The notes beneath the pieces were generated by a model. That model was not told the DNA's origin, ran no database searches, and saw only the letters and a program-made list of their open reading frames with translations. A stretch of DNA of 64,000 nucleotides, taken from positions 13,851,285 through 13,915,284 of the forward strand of contig NC_092651.1 in assembly GCF_032118995.1 (NCBI RefSeq), in the 5' to 3' direction. Shown here piece by piece: positions 1-10,005 of the stretch. Position numbers and translations under genes: made by a program. Each line of letters starts with the position of its first letter. The stretch's first letter is position 1. This DNA comes from Asterias amurensis. Its lineage: Eukaryota > Echinodermata > Asteroidea > Forcipulatida > Asteriidae.

Positions 1-408
1 CAACATTTAAGTTTTATATAGCACACGTATCTACCAACAAGGTACTCAAGGCGCTGAGTATATAAAATATAAACTAACTCTCAGAAAGATGGGTTGTTGC
101 AGTGATGAGTTCTGAGACCCAAATTATGTAGCACCTTATAATGGTTTACAAGGTGCTACTGCACATTCAGCAGCCACAGCCAGGAACACCGGGGCGACCC
201 CCTTCTCTTTTTCAATAAGTGCACTGGGTTCTTTTACATGCATTACACAACACATGGGACTATATGTCCCATTCGAAGCACGAAACAATGGTTAAGTGTC
301 TTGCTTAAGAACTCAAGTGTCATGGCTGGGGATTCAAACCCACACTCTGCTGATCAGAAACACCTGAGTTTGAATTCAGTGCTCTTTACCGCTCAGCCAC
401 GACACTTC
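1..408 (-). repeat. tRNA-derived SINE, minus strand
   Basis: Read on the minus strand, 406 down to 314 is a tRNA-like head: an A-box-like TGGCTGAGCGG and a B-box-like GGGTTTGAATCCC. A body follows with a promoter-distal hairpin at 127-158, then a tail running to the window edge that ends in a GCTATATAAA-type segment. The same head recurs on the plus strand at 1335, and the body (136-215) recurs at 8341-8425. It is a SINE and not a functional tRNA gene, because the anticodon arm region does not fold convincingly and a long body follows. Whether the tail at 1-60 belongs to the same copy is uncertain. Confidence 0.6.
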
Positions 409-1334
409 CATAATGCATCTTTGCAGTTGAGGAAATTAATGCCATCTTGCGTCAGGCACAGAGGTCAGATATATAATAAACAGAACAGACATGACAGAAG
501 ATCTGAAAGAGCCTGCTGTGTATTTTCCCCCCTTAAATATTTCTGAGGGTTTATTCTCTTATTCCAATTGCAAAATCGATTTGATTTTCAATTATTTGAT
601 TTTGCCCAAAAGACTTATACAAACGACCCTTCATTGTTTATGACCCTTTTACATTTAAACAGATCATGGAAGTAGCTATTGACTATGATCAAGGGGGTGG
701 AAGGAGTGGTTTAAAATCTGAAAGTTGTACTTTTGATGAACATCATGCCAGGGTAAAACAACCTTTTTCCTGGTGCACAAATTTCTGTCTAAACTTGGCA
801 GGAAAATGTGCATCTGGGCCAGAGTGTATTTTGTTAATGATCAAGAAGATTTGACAGTGCCTGTGTGAGTTCTCAATGGTTTTGCACTATAGTGTCACTC
901 ATTTGCTTAAACCAAGAACTGCTGGCAAATTAGCATGCTGTGTGTTTCCCTTACGATAATGACATAGGGTTTCCTACATCATTATGTCATGCCGTCCTGT
1001 CAGGGAAATCGTTGAGTTAGACAATTACTACGCATAAAAAGTAAAATATTTGGGTACAAATCCTTGCCCTACCAGCGAATCAGCAATGGCGGTGCAGCGT
1101 GAATCACTTGCCGGTATTGATTTGGTCTATAATAAGGAATACAACTGTCCATCAGAAAAGCACAATGTACCCGAAGGAAGTCTTTTTTAGGGATGAATAC
1201 CAGAGCTCTGCCAAATTCTGAGCTTGTTAATAACTTTAAGTGAAACTGACCATCTGACTGGGTCAACTTTAAATAATTTGGAATTGAACAAAACAAAATT
1301 TACTGAGGAAATGTTTGTCAAACTATTTCTGTAG
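409..1334. other. Intergenic or intronic DNA, no gene seen
   Basis: AT-rich sequence with only short chance reading frames. 1069-1296 is open on the minus strand for 75 codons but has no recognisable motif and no convincing splice sites. It should lie inside a CLOCK intron, because the CLOCK gene continues leftwards out of the window. Confidence 0.4.
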
Positions 1335-1590
1335 GGTGTCGTGGCTGAGCGGAGGATAAGAGCACCGAATTCAAGCTCTGGTGCTTCTGTTCAGCAGAGT
1401 GTGGGTTCAAATCGTGACACTTGTGTCCCTGAGCAAGACACTTAAATATAATTGCTTCTTTACACCCAGGGGTTAATGGGTACCTGTGAGGGCAGAGATG
1501 GTTCTTGTTATTGACTTAACCGAGTAGCCCATACTAATGTCGCACAGGCTGCATACTCCCCACCAGGGAGACGAGATGGTTTAAGGAACT
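1335..1590 (+). repeat. tRNA-derived SINE, 5' part
   Basis: The head starts at 1335 with the same A-box-like TGGCTGAGCGG and a GGGTTCAAATC B box as the element at 1-408. The body continues through a tail of the type 'gggtacctg...gcacaggctg...actcccca' and stops near 1590. Its missing 3' end (the GCGCTTTGAGACG...AAGCGCTATATAAA tail) resumes near 2255, on the far side of a LINE fragment, so the SINE appears split by an insertion. Confidence 0.6.
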
Positions 1591-2250
1591 CTGCTGCCAA
1601 GTACCCGTGCCCTGTCAGGGAACGTTCCGTCCACGCATCAAAACTGGATTGTTCTCTCAACGAAAGTTGCCGCATCATCACTGGGTGTCTGAAACCAACC
1701 AGGACAGAACAACTGTTTCTGCTCGCTGGCATCGCCCCACCCGACATCAGGAGAGCTGTGGCCAGTCAGGCAGAACGGTTAAGGCAGTGTACTGATGATT
1801 GCCACCCTCTGTTTGACTACCCACCAGTAAGCCCCCGTCTGCAATCAAGGAGGAGTTTCATCACTTCAACACTACCACTAGAAGATAGCGCAACCAACAC
1901 TGGAACCCGACTCTGGCAAAAATGCCTTGATGCCCCACAAAACACATCGGACTTCAAGATTCCAGCGACAGAGAGTCTCCCTGGTGGCGCTCATACTGGA
2001 TGGACCACTTGGAAGACTCTTAACCGGTTGCGCACAAGAGTCGGAAGGTGCAAAGAGAACCTGGTGAAGTGTGGATAAACTGCAGGTTCCGACACCTGGG
2101 CGGCAGACCATGGATCATCTCCTTACCTGCCCCCTACTGCCATCAGCAACCACTAATGATGACCTGGCTGAGGCCACCGACACTGCCCTTCAGTGTGCCA
2201 ACTACTGGAGGGATAGCATTTGAGCAGCATGGACACGAGAAGAAGAAGGA
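1591..2250 (+). mobile_element. LINE ORF2 C-terminal fragment inserted in a SINE
   Basis: The plus-strand reading frame from about 1591 carries the region downstream of the reverse transcriptase of a non-LTR retrotransposon. Visible landmarks are a 'CRIITGCLKPT' motif, 'LLAGIAPPDIRR', then 'LNRLRTRVGRCKENLVK', and in the next frame 'QTMDHLLTCPLL' ending at a stop near 2219. A stop at 2076 and a frame change between the last two landmarks show it is dead. Endonuclease and polymerase domains are absent, so this is a 5'-truncated copy. AAGGAA occurs at both junctions with the surrounding SINE and may be the target duplication. The exact LINE clade is not resolved. Confidence 0.6.
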
Positions 2251-2345
2251 ATGAATTAAGGCCCAGTGACCAAGGATAATAATGATGGAAGCGCTTTGAG
2301 ACGCACTCCGGGTGTGAAAAGCGCTATATAAAAACTGGTTATTGT
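2251..2345 (+). repeat. SINE 3' tail, continuation of the split SINE
   Basis: It contains the GCGCTTTGAGACGC ... AAAGCGCTATATAAA tail and an ATT-rich end. This completes the SINE head at 1335-1590 after removal of the LINE fragment. Confidence 0.55.
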
Positions 2346-2767
2346 TATTCTTCTTGACAAAGGGGATTGTTAAATAATGTTTCTGCTCGACGTGGGTAAG
2401 TAAACACCTAACGTGACCTTACACGATTGGAGCTTGCATCAGAAATGTGAAACTTTTAAAGGAGGATACATGTATGTCGTTTGTGTTGCCATGTGCATTC
2501 TGCAATATGGTGTACTTTATCCTCTCTATTATCAACCACGTCTTCCTTAGTAGCATTTACAGTAACTGTGATATTATTAGACCCGTCCTGCTAAGTTCTA
2601 AAATAACTTGACCTTCTATCAACTACCACAGAGTAAATAGGGGCACGCAGGCCTTCCATTTTTGCCTGATGAATCAGGGACTTATTGTACTTATATTTGG
2701 AGTCAATACAAGCGCAACCCTTTTTATTTTTGTAACAAAGAAATCACTCCATTGTTTTCCAACTTAC
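2346..2767. other. CLOCK intron sequence, no exon found
   Basis: This is downstream, in CLOCK orientation, of the donor at 2767. I looked on the minus strand for the rest of PAS-A (the segment equivalent to 'FNFIPEGEH' in vertebrate CLOCK) here and in 1-1330 and did not find it. The next exon must lie beyond the window. Confidence 0.5.
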
Positions 2768-4879
2768 GGGTAAATGTCTTAAGAGTGAGGTAATGCTGCA
2801 GGATGTGTATAAGATGTGCCCCTGTTGTGAGAAGACAATGAGGAATCCATCCAATGCTTCCAGCATCAGCTGACTGAACTCGTTGTCCGACAGAAAGGAT
2901 GGCTTCCACTTCTCCTTGATTGACGTCTCTGATTTGAGAGCATTGTCTGTCAATTTAAGGGTGGAAAAAAGAAACAATAATTCTGATTAGTAATTTAGAA
3001 TTTTAAGGATGATAAAGCCAGGTTCATACTTCCTAATGCTTCGTGTGAAGCCAATTTCCTTGCGTCACAATTGTAAAGGGAGCGCGTAGCGATTACTGCG
3101 ACACCAACATTAGCTTTGCATTCGCATTTGCACTGGGCTTAAATGTGGTTTTCAAAACATATTGACCACACACTGATGAGTGAGAATCAGTATCAAGAAG
3201 TGGAATTAATAATGATAAAAATAACTAGAGCTTATATCTATATGCTTTACCTCATAACAAAGCACTTGTTATAATTTTTTCCATACAGGTTTCAAAAGTT
3301 TGTGAATTATTAGAGCCATTAATGTTACAGCGCACTCGGCAGCCATTGCCAGAAATTCTGAGCATAGCCTCTTCTCTTAGAAATTTGATTTAATAATTTA
3401 AACTGTGTAGGGCACCTTTTGTTCTGGATAGTGGTGCTATATAAATTGTTTTGATTACTTGATTGATTGGCATTCAACTGTATCCGTATGCTCATAACTC
3501 TTGAACACTATTACCCCAGGGTTACATGTACGTATGTATGATGGCTTACTTATCATGATATTTCTGAAACAAAAATCATCTGCTATTATTCCCGAGTGTG
3601 ACTGTACAAACTGAGAAGAAAAAAAACGACACAACGGTTACTGTGTGGAATTGAAACCCCTGAGAATACAGAACGTTACATCCTGTAAGATGTTTAGACT
3701 CTCATTATCACCACAAATTGCAAATTAGATGTTTGAAAATGATGTAACTGTGTACACTTTTCTCCCTCAAATATTTCAAGAAAGTTTCAAAGAAAGGGGA
3801 TATTTCAAGAAAACCCTCCTAATAGGAAAAAAACTGAAAAACACAAAGTAGTTTGTATCATGGTCTAGTGCACCCTAGTTTCTAGAAGCTAACTGAGAGG
3901 TTTAGCCTCTTACCATTATGAACTTTAAGGAAGTTGATGGTCGAGCGGAGAACCGCTGACTTGTCCATCTTGCGGTTCTTGGAGGACACCATGCATCCAA
4001 GTTCCTGGATAAGACAGTTGAACTGATCTCGGCGCTTCTTTTCACTTGCATTGCGACACTTTCTGTAAGAGGTAAAACAAAATTGTTTTAAATTACTCCA
4101 GGCCTGAAATTTCATCTGCGAAAGGGTGATTTTGATGACGTTATCATCCAGTAAAAATTGTGGTTTTATCTATGCACTACTTCACATACCATGTTTCATG
4201 TCTGTATAACCAAAGCTACGATAACATATTTTCTTTTTGCAATTGAGACAGATGGATCAGGGGAAGGAAGATCAAGAAAAATGTTTTATTTATTTTAAAT
4301 CACTTTTGGTTCAGACAGCAAGACAAGATCAATTCAATTTCAATTGAATTCAATTTATTTTAAAAATCACATTAAAAAACATGGACATTTTTTCCCCATT
4401 TTTTGTGTGCATCTTACTACTAAAGAAAACACACAATAATAAAAAACACAAGATCAAATTGGAATTATGTCAGTGCAATTTCTATACAATATAATAGTCC
4501 TTTCATTTGACGTAAAGATTGTTAAAATAGCTAAAATGTAGGTCAGGAGATATGATTTTATTTTAAATTAATTTCTAACAGCACTAAAAAAATATGTGTG
4601 AACTTAACTTGGTGTACAATTGCGTTTGTTTTGTAATGAAAGGGTCAATAACAACAACAATATTAAATGGCTGTGAATACGAACAAACTAAAAAAAATAA
4701 ACTCTCTTCCTGAGTTTCAAGGGGCAAAAAAAGATCTCAAATATAATTAATAGAAGAGGAAGAATAGACATACATGTTACAATCGGTCAGTGGTTTATGA
4801 TTCTTCATGAAATTACCAGAAATTCACAGGCTTACCTTTTACATCCTTGCTTGTCACCTTCACTGGATTCATCGTACAT
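2768..4879 (-). CDS. Clock: CLOCK-type bHLH-PAS transcription factor, N-terminal exons (partial)
   Basis: Circadian transcription factor subunit. In animals CLOCK pairs with BMAL/CYCLE in the nucleus and binds E-boxes (CACGTG). Three coding exons are visible on the minus strand: 4879-4836 (the exon itself starts at 4889), 4062-3914 and 2946-2768. All have AG/GT boundaries and compatible phases, giving 124 residues. The basic region and helix 1 are residues 14-34 (SEKKRRDQF at 21-29, with Glu22 and Arg26 in the E-box-reading positions). The loop and helix 2 run to residue 64 ([17 protein letters not shown]). The linker '[22 protein letters not shown]' region (78-99) begins PAS-A, and the window stops at SLLRHLP. 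I chose the start MYDES because it aligns with the insect Clock start MDDES. The exon is open upstream, so an N-terminal extension is possible. It could in principle be NPAS2, but a single invertebrate orthologue is more likely. Confidence 0.93.
3320..3465. repeat. Degraded SINE-like fragment in CLOCK intron
   Basis: 3327-3390 resembles the minus-strand SINE body seen at 160-235 (GCACTCGGCAGCCATTGCCAG). 3410-3465 resembles a SINE tail (GTGGTGCTATATAAATTG). The remainder of this intron, 2947-3913, shows no gene or repeat that I recognise. Confidence 0.35.
4535..4545 (+). promoter_or_regulatory. RORE-like motif in the first CLOCK intron
   Basis: AATGTAGGTCA fits the ROR/REV-ERB response element consensus (WAWNTRGGTCA) at every position. 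It lies in the intron between the start-codon exon and the bHLH exon. Vertebrate Clock is known to be under ROR/REV-ERB control, so the location is suggestive. A single 11-bp match is weak evidence, and another copy occurs by chance at 17880-17890. The rest of the intron, 4063-4835, is AT-rich with nothing recognised. Confidence 0.3.
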
Positions 4880-4889
4880 TTCACGTTTA

Positions 4890-6121
4890 CTGCAAGACAA
4901 ACAAACAAACAGGCAAAACAAAGTTAAGCAATATTAAAATCATATTGGTAAATGCACAGTTCGATTATTGTCATACTCATTATATCCATTGTGTTCCACA
5001 AATTGCACAATGATGACAAAAAAGTCAGTTGCACAACAGGTCCCCTTGATTTAAACAACATATTGTGTAATAAAACTACAAACATTGCAAATTGAATCTA
5101 CGTGAATTTCAAATTTCAAATTCTCGACATTGAAATGATGAGATTTAATTAATCCATTCATTAAAAAATAATCAGAGGTCAAGAGAAAATGGTTTCAGAA
5201 TCCAGCAGTCGTGATTTCCCAAGTCTGTTCCAAGTTCCTTCCTGCATTACGTCAACTCTATACACTGGAACTGTTCGACCGAAAACTTGGAGTAGGTCTA
5301 CAAATTATAATAAACTCTTCTTGTTGCATCACTTTCATGTCCCTGCATCGTCCCTGCATCCTGGGGACAGGTTCAAATGCCAAGTAAACTCAAACATTTA
5401 TGAGTCCAAATTGTTTTTCAACGAGGGCCGGTTAATTTGTTCTATCATCAGAGTTTCTTACAACGACAAGAGCAAGGTTTATCTTGTTTGAATACTAAAA
5501 TGCCTCAACTATTAATTGGTAGCATTCTGTAAATTTTTAATTAGCGGGGGCAGGCAGGAAAATAACTTGTTTTTATTATTTTATTTGTGAGGGGCGCAGG
5601 GCATTTGTACAAGAGATACAAATACTTCAACATGCTTATAAATTAACATTTCTGCCTCTGTGTGCAAAAAGTGGGTGTAGAAAAGTAATATCTTGGAAAA
5701 CCTTAGCATAGCAGTTGACACCTTAAATAGTAGCTAAAAAGGTAATTTGTTAGCCAAATCTGAGTCTGTCATCAGAGAATGGGAAATGAGCCAGAAGTGC
5801 AGCCCACCAGGTTATCTAAAAAGTTTGACAGCCCAAAAGCACTCTTCACAGTGATCTGGCTAGTGACTTAAGTTTGTTCACATTGGATTAATATTCAATT
5901 ATTATCACAGGTGCCTTGACTTGGATCAACCTAGACTGGGCTCCTGTCTTTATCCGCAAGGATCCGTTAAATCCAGTGATTCCATTAGATACTAAGTGCT
6001 GTGACATAGATGCCCAAACAGTCACTGCTGTCACTTCCGCAATAAAATTTATTCTATGTGAAATGACTGAGGTAAAGGTTAAACTACACGCCGGCTTTGG
6101 ATGCCGGTCTCTGGCGTTATT
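4890..6121. other. CLOCK 5' flank or 5' intron, no gene seen
   Basis: This is upstream of the exon holding the CLOCK start. A 100-codon plus-strand open stretch at 5189-5491 has no known domain. No convincing untranslated first exon could be fixed. The stretch immediately around 5900-6140 is slightly more GC-rich than its surroundings. Confidence 0.35.
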
Positions 6122-6145
6122 CACGTGCCTCGAAGAGTGACGTCA
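6122..6145. promoter_or_regulatory. Palindromic E-box and CRE upstream of CLOCK
   Basis: A perfect CACGTG E-box (6122-6127) and a perfect TGACGTCA cyclic-AMP response element (6138-6145) are 10 bases apart, about 1.25 kb upstream of the CLOCK start codon. Both motifs are the kind used by clock-gene promoters: E-boxes for CLOCK/BMAL, CREs for light or cAMP input. No TATA box or mapped start is visible, so the promoter role is inference. Confidence 0.4.
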
Positions 6146-6342
6146 GATATTCAGGCTAGGATTAACCAAGACAATGGTGAAACAAACCGACTGACAAAAT
6201 ATGAACCCATGAGGGCGCTACTAGTGACTTTTACCCAGATTTTACAAATTCCGTGAACCAAGGCTGTGAACAATTGTTGAAAAGAAGCACAGCAAATAAA
6301 ATTTAGAAAAACAAAGCAAGTACAAGGGACAATGATGTGCCT

Positions 6343-6582
6343 GCACTGGACTTTTTGGCTGGGTTAGTTTGACCAGGTTAGTTTGCCTGGGCAGAAGGTG
6401 GCGGGTTAAACAAGCCAGTTAAGTGGGTGACATTTTCCAGCAGCCAATTTCACGAAAGAAGTGCTCAACTTGCGCCATGTCAGAAAGGTTTTGTGAAATC
6501 GGCTGCAGGGCTGTTTGCATTGGACTTAAATCAACTTGCTTGGTTAGTTTACCCCCCCCCCAAAAAAAAAAAAGTCCAATGC
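6343..6582. repeat. Inverted-repeat element, about 240 bp
   Basis: Outer arms read GCACTGGACTTTTT at the left and, inverted, AAAAAGTCCAATGC at the right. An inner pair (GCAGCCAATTTCACGAAA at 6440-6457 against its near-complement at 6489-6506) makes a second hairpin. A C-run followed by an A-run sits at 6552-6573. It is probably a degraded miniature DNA transposon. 6146-6342 shows nothing recognisable. Confidence 0.4.
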
Positions 6583-7050
6583 GAACATGGCTTATTAAAC
6601 TTAATTCCATTTATTTTTTGCATTCATGTACAGTGAATACATAAGACATTTATTATTTCAACTTACATTACAAGGTATGAACAGTAAACCTGTAGACATG
6701 GTAGGGAGAGTGTAAGGGTCTTTTTTATGTAGGTTTGGATAAGCTTAGATTACCAGAGGCTGTACAGTTATATCACAGTTATATAAACACAATACATAAA
6801 GTAGATTAGCATGGCAGGGGTTGTCAGAATTAGGTCAAGATCGATAGATTGGACAATGTGGACAGATACAGTGCACTTACACAACACATGCAGTTTTGGT
6901 TTAGGGTGACACATGTGCAGTAAAGAAACAATAAGACCAAGTACATGATTACTGTAATTTGAAGTACTTATTAATATCATATGTGGTGCAAGACAAACCA
7001 ATCATTCACCATGGCAACTGAGGATGACTGGCCAAAGAGCAACTCATTTG
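6583..7050. other. Non-coding stretch, nothing recognised
   Basis: AT-rich, with only short chance frames on both strands and no repeat arms that I can pair. Confidence 0.35.
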
Positions 7051-7414
7051 CTTTTTGCCTCGGACCGGACGAGTTGGTCAATGTAAAGCGTTTGAAAGCA
7101 TTTGTTATGAAATGCATAATGGTTAGATAGATAACTCAAAAGTAGGAACAATGATCCACACAAATTTGCCTCGAAATTGCATGGTTTTCCTTTTACTCTG
7201 CAACTAACACGGTCGGCCATTAATTTGACTCCCATAATGGCTGACCGTGTTAGTCGACGAGGTAAAAGGAAAACCACGCAATTTCGAGGCATATTTGTGT
7301 AGATCATTGTATTCTACTTTTACAACATCTTTCTAATCATTTATACATTTTATATCAAACGGTTACAAGACCTTTTTATAGACCAACTTGTCTGATCCAA
7401 GGCAACGTGTTCCT
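7051..7414. mobile_element. TTAA-type palindromic MITE (family K1), left end truncated
   Basis: The right terminus reads AGGCAACGTGTTCCT followed by TTAA at 7415-7418 (written here on the plus strand). The left arm keeps the CGGACGAGTTGGTC part of the inverted repeat but has lost the outermost bases. The centre is the family's perfect hairpin around 7200-7260 (GGCCATTAATTTGACTCCC type). Four relatives occur at 12780, 24302, 24908 and 38685. TTAA duplication with a 5'-AGG end matches what is known of Kolobok-type transposons. No transposase is present. Confidence 0.6.
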
Positions 7415-7894
7415 TTAAGGGGAGGGGTTGTTGGGGTAAATATTCTGCTGGTCAAATGCCAGTAAGAACACCAACAAACCAGTGGGGAAAATATCAGTCA
7501 AAGTTTACCTGCTCGCTACTAGATACACATACGAAAAGTTCATCCCCTCTCACAACTGCATTTAAACCAAGAGCCAATCCCTGTCTGGCTTGAATTAATG
7601 CAAGTTCCACTCACAAGTAAGTAGCTTGGGAAACAAATTTTTTAAGATAATAGACTAATAGTAACAAAATCTATAGGTATAATTATGTGAATTTTTATCA
7701 AGAAAAAACTTTTGACTTCACATTTTGAAACTTCAAGATTACAACAATTTTCTTTTTAGTAAACCTTGCAAGGGAAACTTCAAGATTACAAAATACATTT
7801 TTTCCCACCTTGCAAGGGTGGAAGACTCCATGCCCTAATATCATCAAAGCAACCATTCTTGTATGATGTATTGTATGTGACATGAAATTATTCA
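7415..7894. other. Non-coding stretch, nothing recognised
   Basis: It contains a short local duplication (AACTTCAAGATTACAA at 7730-7745 and again near 7780, and the motif CCTTGCAAGG at both sites). Otherwise it is unremarkable. Confidence 0.35.
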
Positions 7895-8290
7895 TGTGGA
7901 CTAAAGCCTTTAGTCAAGGCGCACACGGCACACCGGATAGCACGCACAACCCCAAAAATGTAACACACGAAAAAAGACTATCACCGCGAGCAGCGAAGCC
8001 GCGAAGCGCCTCTAATGCATAATGCATAATGCATTAGCGTGGTCAGTTGCTGGCCAATAAGAAGCCACAATTACTTGCATGACATCATAAGAACGTTTGA
8101 TGCAAATTCATTACATTTTCTCCCACCAAAATCGTTGGCGAATGTAAAAAAAAACATAAGGCCTCCAAAACGAGTTGGTAAAGGCGCTTCGCCACTCGCG
8201 GTGATGGTCTTTTTTCGTGCGTTACATTTTTGGGGCTGTGCGTGCTATCCGGTGTGCCGGGTGCGCCTTGACTATGTAGACTAGTGATCA
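7895..8290. mobile_element. MITE with about 95-bp terminal inverted repeats
   Basis: The left arm, from AGTCAAGGCGCAC at 7912, pairs with the right arm ending GTGCGCCTTGACT at 8260-8272. Pairing continues through an internal segment that includes ACCCCAAAAATGTAAC and the GCGAAGCGCC block, roughly 95 bases per arm. The spacer holds three short ATGCATA units at 8018-8035. Immediately right of it, TGTAGACTAGTGATC is duplicated (8275-8316). No coding capacity. Confidence 0.65.
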
Positions 8291-8340
8291 ACAATGATCA
8301 TGTAGACTAGTGATCGTTTTGTTTATCGACAAGAAAAGGG

Positions 8341-8425
8341 GTTCACCCGGTGTTCCTGGCCGTTGCTGCTGTATGCGCCGTAGCACTGTGTAAGCCATTA
8401 CATGGTGTGCTAAGGACTAGGTCTC
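8341..8425 (+). repeat. SINE body fragment
   Basis: CCGGTGTTCCTGGCCGTTGC and the downstream TAGCACTGTGTAAGCCATTA match the complement of the minus-strand SINE at 1-408 (its 136-215 region). The tRNA head is missing. Confidence 0.45.
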
Positions 8426-9074
8426 ACAATTTCAAAATCTTCGTCCCACTCACCTTGCAGTAAAAATAATTGGTGCTTTGTATCCTTTGGAAAAGGCGTG
8501 TTATAAATACGTTTATTATTACTATTGTCATTATTATTATACAAGAGCTGTGGGTTTCTGGATGGCTCCTCTCATCATTTACTATTATATACCAAACTGT
8601 TGCTATATTATGCAATCTATTTATTATACACAAGTGAAAAATAAGCCAACAAGCCAACCATGATACAGATCTGGAAACATTGGCTTTCTCAGAATTTGTC
8701 AACTCTTGTAACCTGGAACGGCTTCTCAATGTTGCCACTCACCAACATGGCGACATGCTTGAATTTCAGTAACAATTTTTATTTTTTATTTGAGAGGCTT
8801 ATCATCCTATACTGGACATGGCTAAAACGCGTTCGAGAAGCAGGCATGCAAGGGCTCCTTTGGCAGCCAGCCATATCAACCCATTATGACCACGGACCAC
8901 AGCCAAGATCAAAAGTGTTTGATTTTTCCCTAATTTGTCTCTAATGTTTCTTCCACGCTCTACTTATCATCAGACCATGCAGCATTGACGCGTCTGCTTG
9001 TTATTGGCACACCAAAATGGAGATTCAACTCCGCAAAATTCTGTGATAAGAAAATTAAAGCATTCCATACAAAC
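8426..9074. other. Non-coding stretch with possible minus-strand 5' exon signals
   Basis: Two good minus-strand donor sites are visible: AAG|GTGAGT at 8456-8451 and TTG|GTGAGT at 8743. The second is preceded by an ATG at 8756-8754 in a YY1-like context. No long reading frame accompanies them, so they remain unassigned. Confidence 0.25.
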
Positions 9075-9222
9075 CTCCAACTTTGACATCTTGGGAACAG
9101 CATTTCGAATATCAGAGAAAACCTTTGATGTTTTTTTCACCAGTTGATGAACAGCAGAATGTTCAACCAATATTGCGAAATCAAAATCAACAACTTTCAG
9201 TCTTGATCCTGTTCCAACCTCC
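9075..9222 (-). CDS. Orphan coding-exon candidate, unidentified protein
   Basis: On the minus strand a pyrimidine-rich acceptor (TTTTGACAG) precedes 148 bases that stay open in one frame and end at GAG|GTTTGT. The 49 full codons include 'LKVVDFDFAILVEHSAVHQL' followed by 'VKKTSKVFSDIRNAVPKMSK', which looks like ordinary protein: balanced composition, no low complexity. I do not recognise the family. It could be an internal exon of an unknown minus-strand gene lying between CLOCK and HARS, perhaps together with the candidates at 19461-19679 and 25625-25681, but exon phases alone cannot prove they belong together. The donor is weak. Confidence 0.3.
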
Positions 9223-10005
9223 CTGTCAAAACAATTTTTTTTCCCAGGAACATTAAGACTTCTTAAAAATGAACACCGAAGCATAGTATAAAATGAAAAA
9301 AAAAAAACTAACGTTAACTTTGTAGTCACAATACTCTATAGTATCTTTTGAACTCGAAAAGGAACCAGCAGGAAGTCTTTAAATACTTCAATTTTTTTAT
9401 ATTAATTATTAAAATCATTTAAACAAAACCCTGACTTATGGCCAAATGTAAATTTCTTATAAACCATGCGGGTAGCTCTGTCTCATCCATTGTTGTTAAG
9501 CTCAACCATTATTGTAATGTCATTGTCTCACTCGTGAATATGCGCATGGAAGACACGGCAAGCTTGTTCCCCATAATTCTTGATTTTACTGTCTTATTAT
9601 AATGTTGAGAATGCGAACAAGCCCGCAACATGTCTGCTTGGCCAATTACCATACTAATTAGTCAATTTTATGTGTCTCTTCGCGAAACCTAAAGAGTAAA
9701 ATGTCCCACTTAACCATGTATGCCCAACTGAATAACTTGTAATGTTTTTACTTTCTGAAAATGCAAAATGCAATGAGTTACATATAGGCCCAATCATGTA
9801 TTAATCAAATTTGTAATTTTTAGTTAAGTGGCTCTTCGTGAAATCGGTGATGATAGATGTACTTAGTTTGATTTGAATTCATGGTTTATTTTCTTATTCT
9901 TCCCTCATGAAGCTCCATTACAAAAATTTATAAAGCATACCGGAATACCTTTCAACAGTTTAGTGCATAATTAAACCCAAACGCAAGATCCTCAATGCAG
10001 ATTAA
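9223..10005. other. Non-coding stretch, nothing recognised
   Basis: AT-rich. 9655-9690 and 9825-9850 share short phrases (GTGKCTCTTCGYGAAA), too short to classify. The TTAA at 10002-10005 is the left flank of the next element. Confidence 0.35.

Noticed and set aside
314-406. Functional tRNA gene
   Set aside because: A and B boxes are present, but the arms do not pair properly and the same head with a SINE body recurs elsewhere, so it is a SINE.
5189-5491. 100-codon plus-strand frame
   Set aside because: No motif and no splice or poly(A) context. It lies antisense in the CLOCK 5' region and has no sign of constraint.
8424-8738. 104-codon minus-strand frame
   Set aside because: Low-complexity and hydrophobic by composition, with no homology that I recognise; only its donor-like end is of interest.
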